This document shows, in pieces, positions 56,721-64,000 of a stretch of DNA of 64,000 bases. The notes under the pieces were generated by a model. That model worked only from the letters and a program-made list of their open reading frames with translations, was not told the DNA's origin and ran no database searches. The stretch's first letter is position 1. Each line of letters starts with the position of its first letter. The DNA is taken from contig CM042985.1 of NCBI GenBank assembly GCA_023678885.1, forward strand, positions 17,710,465-17,774,464, given 5' to 3'. A program made the translations under genes and the position numbers. The DNA is from Pogostemon cablin (lineage: Eukaryota > Streptophyta > Magnoliopsida > Lamiales > Lamiaceae).

Positions 56721-57827
56721 TTGGTCAAACCGAGGATTAGCTATGTCCAAATTTGATCTCGGCCTCGTCATTCCCTCGTACTGCGTTCCAGACCTCAATG
56801 TGATGGCATTATTCTCCAATGTTTGTGTCAATTGATTCACATTCGCGGTCATCTGCCCCATCATCAAGGTAAGGTCCTTCAACTGCTTAGACAAATCTGC
56901 ACGATCAACATTCATTCTAGCTTCGATGTGGTCAACCCTTGCATCGTTCTCAACCATGTATCGATTGAAGGTATCTTCATCACTCTTCACTTCGTGCTGC
57001 TTCATACTAGGCCTCCTTAGTGTCAACTCTGTAATCTGCCTCTGCTGGGACTCTAGTAGCTTGTTGATGTTAGCTAGACTAGAGACGATATCATCATCCC
57101 TATTTGGCTTCACCACTTGATGTTCAACCTGCGCTACCTCGCCAAGTACATATGATCCTCTATCTCTCTCTATTGGCCAGTCACGTGAATTCATAGAGAA
57201 GTCTTCAAACAACTTTTCCGCTTCAAGTGTTGTCTTTGATAACAGCGCTTCTCCTGATGATGCATCAATAAAAATACGCGACTCACAATCCAATCCATAG
57301 TAGAAAATACTTATGTATTCAGCCTTAGACATTCCATGCTGTGGGCACCTCCTGAGCATATCTTTAAATCTGTCCCAAGCCTCATAAAATTTCTCACCCC
57401 AATTCATAACAAATCGAGTGATCTCTTGCTTCATTCTTAAGATCCTTGAGGGTGGCATGTATCTTTCCAAGAACTTCTGCTGCAGTTGGTCCCATGTAGT
57501 GGATTCTGTTGGATCAAGAGTCTCATACCAAGCTTCCGCCTTATTAATTAAAGAGAACTTGAATAAGGCGATCCGTCTAGCATTATCATTCGCTCCACTG
57601 CCCTTTTGAGTGTTTGCATAACCAAAAAATCTTCGGAGATGCTGGTATGGATCTTCAAACCAATTTCCAGAAAAGGGATTCTTCTCTACCATGTTAATAA
57701 GAGTGGGATATATCTCAAAATCAGTATCTTCCCCCCTTGCTCCTATCAACCCCAAGTTGACATTCCCAAAGTTCGTGAAAATTTCACGAATGGAAACATT
57801 ATCCGGATTCTGCCTTGCTCCGGCCAT
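56547..57827 (-). CDS. gag: Gag protein (B3)
   Basis: 426 codons, MAGARQNPDNVSIREIF...CSVLSQ. The capsid domain is complete at residues 40-200: FSGNWFEDPYQHLRRFFGYA, LFKFSLINKAEAWYETL, WDQLQQKFLERYMPPS, EKFYEAWDRFKDMLRRCPQHG, FYYGLD, FIDASSGEALLSKT. Then come a WPIERDRGSYV motif, a coiled-coil stretch (LANINKLLESQQRQI) and the repeat array units GSTWHSGRTMVEP and GLTCSAGRTMVEP. It stops inside the array at 56547. The start is supported by the identical MAGARQNPDN start in B1 and a leader of about 160 nt from the primer site. This is the best preserved gag of the Gy-B family here and could encode capsid, but the link to protease is broken. Confidence 0.87.
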   Translation of the reverse strand: MAGARQNPDNVSIREIFTNFGNVNLGLIGARGEDTDFEIYPTLINMVEKNPFSGNWFEDPYQHLRRFFGYANTQKGSGANDNARRIALFKFSLINKAEAWYETLDPTESTTWDQLQQKFLERYMPPSRILRMKQEITRFVMNWGEKFYEAWDRFKDMLRRCPQHGMSKAEYISIFYYGLDCESRIFIDASSGEALLSKTTLEAEKLFEDFSMNSRDWPIERDRGSYVLGEVAQVEHQVVKPNRDDDIVSSLANINKLLESQQRQITELTLRRPSMKQHEVKSDEDTFNRYMVENDARVDHIEARMNVDRADLSKQLKDLTLMMGQMTANVNQLTQTLENNAITLRSGTQYEGMTRPRSNLDIANPRFDQHPEGSTWHSGRTMVEPHHAEHSVFPEHRFDQNPEGLTCSAGRTMVEPLHPECSVLSQ

Positions 57828-57988
57828 GTTCAGCTCAATGTGTTATTTGCTCCTTTCCTTCCTCTCCTTTTTTCAAGCGCACAAGTAACTCGGAAAAATT
57901 CAAGGTTAGATAGAAATAAATAATCACAAATAAAAGAAAAAAAATATCTTAATCAAACTAGAAATAATAAAATCAATAATAACAGTCG

Positions 57989-58006
57989 TCCCCGGCAACG
58001 GCGCCA
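57989..58006 (-). other. Primer binding site, tRNA-Asp (B3)
   Basis: The reverse complement is TGGCGCCGTTGCCGGGGA, a full 18-nt match, six bases from the LTR. Confidence 0.92.
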
Positions 58007-58012
58007 AGAACT

Positions 58013-59888
58013 TGATGAGCGTTTTCTCAACACACAATTAATCCCCAAGTATGAAGGATATCAATTGTAGTTTCGAAAGGTGACCAAGTGAATATCGAAC
58101 CCAAGGGACGACGTATTATCAATTAAATTATTATCTAAATTAATTAAGACAAAGCAATAAGAGTTTGATGTTTGATTATAACTAAAATACTAAATTAAAT
58201 AACAAATAAAATAAACTATCACTCGAAGAATACGTAGGTGGATCAAGTAGGAGAATAGGTAGCTCTAGGATAATCCAGTTTTACTCATTAACTTCCCTTC
58301 CATGTGTCAATGTCCGACTCTGCCTTGTGGAATATGGACGCATCACTAAACCATGCATATCTACTCTATAGACACAAGTAAACATGCGTGTAACACGTGT
58401 GAATAACCTCGGAGCAAGAGATATAATTTCACCCCCCTTTCTAGGTACTATCAGTATTAATTATTTCCCCTAAGGATTGGTACTCTAACCCGATATGATC
58501 TCCCTTTATAGGTACTATAAAGTTATCCTCTTTATCCTACTTAATAATCCGAATTCAATTCAATTAATAAGTATTCATATATGATAATTCTAATGAAGCT
58601 TCGGAGTCCCCTCACTTAGAATCATAACATGGAATCCTGTTCAGCGGTGAACGCACTCAATCTACAACCAAGATATATATTCAGACTCTATATACCAATT
58701 GAAGATGCACAAAACGACCGTGAATATGGATTAAGAAAGTACAATCATATATAAAATAAACCACAAGTAGTGTTGTACGGAGTGTATACATGGAAGTTCA
58801 ATTAACTAGATAAAACCTTCAAACTCCTAAATCTACCAAAAAGGCTCTAGCCCATGATGTTTCGAAGAACAATCATGGGTGTTGGATAGATCTTACCCGG
58901 ATGTCCGGAAAATACAAGATAAATTAGGAAACAAATAAACCCTTGATATGGCGTCTTCATGCCCTTCTCCATCTTGAATCCTCCTCTTGGTTCTCCTCTT
59001 GATTCCACAAACGAATCTTCAAAGTGATGGATGGATGGAGGAAAGGAAGTGGATGATGGATAGGGGGTGATCCCCCCTTGTGGGGTGTTGTATGGTTGTG
59101 GCCTCTCTTCTCCTCTCTTGTATTGTGTTGTGTTCCTCCTCCTTTTGTGGCTTCCTAGACCTCCTTCTATACTTGTAATCACGTCTCCTAGGCTTGGAAT
59201 GGGCTTTTCAAGTGATCACACGCGTTTAGGCCTCGAAAATACGGATTTGGTAAGTTCCCGCACGTAGGTTCGACCTCGTCAAACAGGTCGAACCACTGGC
59301 CCCAGGTCGAACCACAGGTCGAACCCTGCTACTGGATTTGCGCAGTCTCTCCGTTTCGCGTATAACTTTCACATCCAACCTCCGAATTGAGTGATTTTTA
59401 CGCTCACGCGATCCTCTCTTCCTTGGATTTCTCTGAATATAAATATGTCACCAAAACTCCAAGAATTGAATCTGTAATAAGCCATGGAAAGTAGAACATC
59501 TGTTCTGTTCTGCACAGCTCGCGCGGCGTCACCACTTTGCTCATAACTTCCTCGTTCGGACTCCAATGATGATGTTCTTTACGCCAAAACGACTCTCTCT
59601 TCAGTGGCTATCCAACCACGTATCACACTTCCCGTTCAGAGCTACACATCAATACAGAATAATTACACAAGTTGGATGTGCGTTTATCAGCATTCTTGCA
59701 CAAATTGCACCTTTTCTCAAACTTTGCTCTTTTGATCCTTTTTCCACCTAAAACACAATAAAACACCTCAAGTGCACCTTTTTCTCACATATAATGAATA
59801 TAAGACCATTGTGCTAATATATGACAAGAATATCAATAAAAAAGGTGTTAAATTGGACACTAAAACACGCTTATTTTCACTCTCATCA
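58013..59888 (-). repeat. B3 5' LTR
   Basis: 1876 bp, partner of 51428-53302. Many of the differences between the two are C/T or G/A changes at CG sites. Confidence 0.93.
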
Positions 59889-59893
59889 ATATG

Positions 59894-59961
59894 ATGAGGG
59901 GACCCAAGCCAAGACTCACTTGACCTTAGAAAGGGAACATTAGGAAAATATCCTTACTTAC
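59894..59961 (+). repeat. Z: short piece between B3 and A3
   Basis: 68 bp between the B3 duplication ATATG and the A3 LTR, probably the same old LTR as 50990-51427. It ends in CTTAC, the duplicated target of A3. Confidence 0.4.
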
Positions 59962-61685
59962 TGATTGGTCTTTATAGTCGGGATGACCAATTAAAGAATT
60001 TATCGAACCACAGGGAGGAAGGTACTAGAGTTTAAGCGATCTCAAGTTTATCGTGATTTTATAAGGACGATCGAAAAGTAGGATAAGATGCAAATGAATA
60101 CAACTAAACTAATGCAAGAGATAAGAAATAAATGAATGCATGATAAATGGGTTCCAAATGATGCAAGGATGAGATTAGCAACAATCATGGCATAGATAAC
60201 AAAGTGATCATGCAATTGATTATAATCTATCATGGACATGGCATAGGGGTGATCACTAATTCCATCTAAACTCTCTACCAAGATGGATAGGATGTAGGCC
60301 CTCAATAAGGATCCCAAAAGCACGAAGGATCAAGACCATAGCGAACACCTCCCAATAGGTACTAATTACTCTACGAGTTCCCTAATTAGGTTCTAAATCA
60401 TAGGCAATATTCCCTTTTAAGGTACTATTAATTCACTAATAGCTTAGGACTCCTCATCTAATAAACTAATCTCTCGATTAAGCTAATCAAATGTTCTATC
60501 AAAGGGTTCAAAATTTAGAAGGATAGACCTATCTCATTCTAAATTAATGCACATGAAGTGTATGATGAAATGATTCAATGAACTATCCCAAACTTATAAT
60601 TGATTTTCCAATCTAATCACATGCCCATGACAATTAATCACACAATTCATCATATACATCAATCAATCAACATTCAATAATAGAAATATACAAAGCCCAT
60701 TCAAGATTAAAATCAAATTGCATAAAAACTAAATTATCCAATACTAATCATGGAGTTAATCTCACAAAGGAGATTAGTCTATCATAGTCTTAGAGAAACA
60801 ACAGAGACAATTATATCTACAAATCCAATGACAAATCTATAAAGAAGTTCACAAAAATTAGAAATAGATTTCCCCTTTGAAGTGTTTCAATGGAGATCTT
60901 CTTCTTCTTCTTGTAAGCTTCACTCTCCCTTGCTTCCTTGATCACTTGGATGGTGAATTTGATGGAGGGGATCAAGTGTAGATGGATGAATCATGAATGG
61001 ATGGAGGTGGATTTATGGATCTAGTATGTGAAAATATGGTGTGGAGTGTGTGTAACTGCTCTCAATTCTAATCTCCCCCTAAAATTTCGCACAAGTCATC
61101 CTTTTATATCACTAATGGACCTCATGGAAGCTTCCGAAACTTTCTCAAAACTACACAGGTTTTTGCACCTACACGGCCCGTGTACCAGCACACGGCCCGT
61201 GTAGGGCACACCTACTTCGCCATGTTGTGCATGCTTCCGAACATGGCTCGAGTTGCAGTACACGGTCTTGGTAATGGCCGTGTAGTGTTTTTTGATGTAA
61301 GTACACGGCTTTTTCTTACAGGGCCGTGCTCCGCACATGGGGCGTGCAGCAACGCACGGCCCGTGCACCAGTGTATGGCCATCATCCTAGGCGAGCAGTA
61401 ATTTTTTATGACAATACACGGCCACTTGTTATAGGGCCGTGTTCCACACACGACCCGTGTACAAGCAGGTTGTGTCCTTCCAACTCCATTTCGCTCCCGA
61501 CTCTATTTTTATCTATTTCTTGACCTGTTTTATACATATTTAAGCTTATTTACACAATTCTCTCAATTCATACCACATTTCTCAAAATAACAATAACTCC
61601 ACCAAAAGTCACACAAATACGGATAAAAACATCCAAAAATCCATAAATAAAGAAACTAAAATCTAGGTGAAAATGACTACGATCA
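59962..61685 (-). mobile_element. A3: solo Gy-A LTR
   Basis: TGATTGG...ACGATCA on the + strand, 1724 bp, with the perfect duplication CTTAC (59957-59961, 61686-61690). A palindromic ACACGGCCCGTGT-type array lies at about 61165-61460, and a reverse-strand TATA-like TATAAAAGG at about 61100-61108. No internal region is present, so it arose by LTR-LTR recombination. Confidence 0.9.
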
Positions 61686-61690
61686 CTTAC

Positions 61691-62830
61691 TAGAGAAAAT
61701 TCTTCATAATATCCATAAGTACATATACGAATAGTGAGGATTAGAGACACTCTTTGTGAGTGCCCTTAATATCATAACATGAAGACCTTCAATACATGTG
61801 CGTGTGAGTCTACATGAGCCTTTTCCATGAATATTGCTAACCTTACATACTTCTTAGATTGCTCTACCTTCATCCATCTTTCATGTCCATTGTATCTTTC
61901 TATCTTTAATTACTTTCTTAGTTATTAATTTTAGTTAAATCAATCTTATCCTTTATTGATTAGTCCTTATAGAGTAAAACATCTTTCGAATACGGATACA
62001 TATACTTTCTCCAAACGGTTCAATAATATAAATCTTGCACTTGGTCACTACGGTCTATTACGAGATAGAGTACACTTGCTCTAATCAATTTTACAAAAAT
62101 TGAAACCAAGTTCAGCTTCTTAGACCAACACCATCTCGTGATTCTCGCCAATCGCTACTACCTTAGACAATGATGATGCAATCCTACCGTTTGATGTCCT
62201 CCTTCACCTCAGTTAGGTAATGGATCAATATTCAAATTTCTTCTAATTAGGCTTTTAACCGCTAATAGATAGAATTGATTAATATTTTTGTCTTCATCGG
62301 TTTTGAGATTTGGTAATGCATTGTATCACAATAATATCATCTACACTCCCTAAGTTCTCTTTAGAATCCATTTCAGAGAAAAATCTTAGCTTTGGTTTCC
62401 ATTGTTCTTTTCCGATGTACATTTAATCAGGTTTTTCTAATATCTACTTATTATGGAATGATTCAAGTAATTTATTTATGTTCTTCTGGCCATATATAAA
62501 TCTCAATTTTATGAAATTTTACATGTGGTAGGTACATTCATTTGGAAGTCCTGAGTATTATCAGTCTCTTATCTTGATTATTTTCTCGCCAGCGTATCTT
62601 ATTTATTCTATTATTTAATAATTAATTTTCATAAATTCGAGTTTGTATTAAATAGAAATAGTCATATTAGATTTATTTATCACTCTGACACTATCCCGTG
62701 AGTTCGATATTTAATTTGGTCACACTTACTAAATACTGCGACGGATCTCTTATACTTGAGGGTGGAATATAAGAATATGCACGATTCCTGTGCAGAAGCT
62801 CCGAAAACCATGGAGTAGTAGGAAAGTCAG
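61691..62830 (+). repeat. Probable last piece of Z LTR, and unassigned DNA
   Basis: AT-rich, no gene. The text near 62696-62725 (CCGTGAGTTCGATATTTAA, then TTGGTCACAC) resembles the tail of Gy-A LTRs (CCTTGGGTTCGATAATTTC, then TTGGTCATTC), so Z may end near here. I could not find its exact end or target duplication. Confidence 0.35.
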
Positions 62831-62844
62831 ATTTCTCAGGGATA

Positions 62845-62889
62845 AATACATACATACATATATACACATATATATATACACATATATAT

Positions 62890-62961
<72 letters not shown>
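62845..62961. repeat. TA/CATA microsatellite
   Basis: Compound repeat: TACATACATA and CACATATA units, then an unbroken run of about 70 bp of TA. Confidence 0.95.
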
Positions 62962-63239
62962 CCTAGGGTAATCACTTCATGCATAGTTTCTGTGTGATGG
63001 CCCCTAATTTAAATTTAAATTGGCATCATTAATCGTTTGTCAATTTTTAATTATTTTTATAGAAATTAATAATAAAATCAATCTCATCTAATTTTTGTAA
63101 GTAATAATGAAGTAATGAAATGATATTATTCAATTAATTAAAGCAATATTTATATAAGTAATTTTTAAATAATTAATTTTTATATCTTTTATATATATTA
63201 AATGAAATATAGTAAATAAAATAAAAATTAAATATCATA

Positions 63240-63240
<1 letters not shown>
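62962..63240. other. AT-rich DNA between the two microsatellites
   Basis: Very A+T-rich. No gene, repeat terminus or RNA feature is seen. Confidence 0.5.

Positions 63241-63293
<53 letters not shown>
63241..63293. repeat. TA microsatellite
   Basis: An almost pure run of TA dinucleotides, about 52 bp. Confidence 0.95.
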
Positions 63294-63295
<2 letters not shown>

Positions 63296-63334
63296 CGATG
63301 GTGAATTAAGATAAAAAAAATAACATAAATTTTT

Positions 63335-64000
63335 AGCTAAACATGATTATTAGCTGCCATATAATGGATTACATAACAAAAATTTTTCAAAATAATAAGA
63401 TTTAAGATAATAATTTTTTATAGCTGATTACCTGCTGTCACGATTGCTGATTCCACTCCTTTATTGCAGAAAATAATTTCTTTCCTAACGGACCTCATAT
63501 AATTTAAGATCATGCTACTAAATAGCCACTTATTATATTTTATAATCCAAATCCTTTACCACACTTTTATAATATTTCTTATCTTAATATAAACTACAAT
63601 AATAAGTTATAAATTATTGATTGCTAATTGCTGATTACTTGCTATCAAGATTATTTATTCTACTCCTTAATTTCAGAAGAACAAAGGTTGGTATGCATGT
63701 AATTATAAATAAGTTTTAACATTATTTTGACTGCAAACTTTTAAAATAAATATCAAAACAAATGCAATTGTCATTGTTTTTACGATTACTACTTAAACAT
63801 GATTAGTACTTGCCATATAAATAATTACATAACCAAAATTATTCAAATAATAAGATTTGACATAGTAAAATTTTTGATGGCTGATTACCTGCCATCATGA
63901 TCACTGATCCCACTCCTTGATTTTAGAAAAATAATTTTCTTAATTTTCAATTGGACCTGAAATAATTTAAGATCATTGTATTATATAGCCACTTATTATG
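63335..64000. repeat. Degenerate AT-rich tandem repeat, about three units
   Basis: Copies of a block with AACATGATTA..GCCATATAA..GATTACATAAC and then GCTGATTACCTGC..CCACTCCTT..AATTTAAGATCAT..TAGCCACTTATTAT occur at 63335-63540 and 63790-64000. A more diverged one lies between them (GCTGATTACTTGC near 63630). The last copy runs to the window edge. Confidence 0.7.

Larger units (their letters stand above)
51428..59888 (-). mobile_element. B3: non-autonomous Gy-B element with gag and protease
   Basis: Perfect 5-bp duplication ATATG (51423-51427, 59889-59893). LTRs are 51428-53302 and 58013-59888 (1875 and 1876 bp, roughly 2 percent different by eye). Primer site 57989-58006, polypurine tract 53303-53317. 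Internal region 4.7 kb: gag, repeat array, protease, then non-coding. RT, RNase H and integrase are absent. Confidence 0.93.

Noticed and set aside
60048..60323. Hydrophobic minus-strand frame (91 codons)
   Set aside because: It lies within the A3 LTR and is not kept open in the other Gy-A LTRs.
62691..62984. Minus-strand open frame with a long run of alternating Tyr-Ile
   Set aside because: It is a translation of the TA microsatellite; no start context or homologue.

Overview
The window is plant nuclear DNA, almost certainly from a dicot, and it is essentially one large nest of LTR retrotransposons. I see no host gene, rRNA or tRNA gene. The evidence for a plant is the element types (Athila-like Ty3/gypsy primed by tRNA-Asp, Ty1/copia primed by initiator tRNA-Met), long AT-rich non-coding internal regions, and CpG-to-TpG style differences between repeat copies. 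I cannot name the species.

Names used here: Gy-A and Gy-B are two related Athila-like gypsy families, Co-1 and Co-K are two copia families, and Z is an old decayed LTR.

Left nest (1-11920): the window opens in the last bases of a copia element, Co-1, whose 3' LTR (57-11920) is split twice. The first insertion is a complete Gy-A element (A1, 514-9495, + strand, TSD TCTAC) with gag and protease only. The second is a solo Gy-B LTR (9582-11421). From 11921 to 12778 is unassigned AT-rich DNA.

Right nest (12779 to about 62830): an old Gy-A-like LTR (Z) is split by B2 (13445-50984, - strand, TSD AGCAT). B2 is the only element here with the whole gag-pro-RT-RNaseH-IN set plus an ATHILA-type ORF, all broken. 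The 3' LTR of B2 holds a solo Gy-A LTR (13760-15354) and the copia element Co-K (16488-39732). Co-K in turn holds B1 (23957-30890, TSD AGCCT) in its pol remnant and A2 (31903-38996, TSD GGTAC) in its 3' LTR. Further right, Z is split by B3 (51428-59888, TSD ATATG) and a solo Gy-A LTR, A3 (59962-61685, TSD CTTAC). After about 62830 come two TA-rich microsatellites and a degenerate AT-rich tandem repeat that runs off the window.

How the parts relate: A1, A2, B1 and B3 all lack reverse transcriptase and integrase, so they must have moved using enzymes from elsewhere, B2-like elements being the obvious type. The non-coding 3' halves of these deletion derivatives keep several short elements shared by both families: a hairpin just after the coding region, an internal second copy of the polypurine tract inside an inverted repeat, and two conserved blocks. 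B2 and B3 also share a set of five hairpins with exactly 14-nt loops and covarying stems. These are the best candidates for an undescribed cis-acting RNA system. A second unusual theme is that each LTR family carries its own array of short GC-rich palindromic motifs just upstream of its TATA box. The Gy-B motif is also present as a 93-bp-period array inside its gag-pro coding region.
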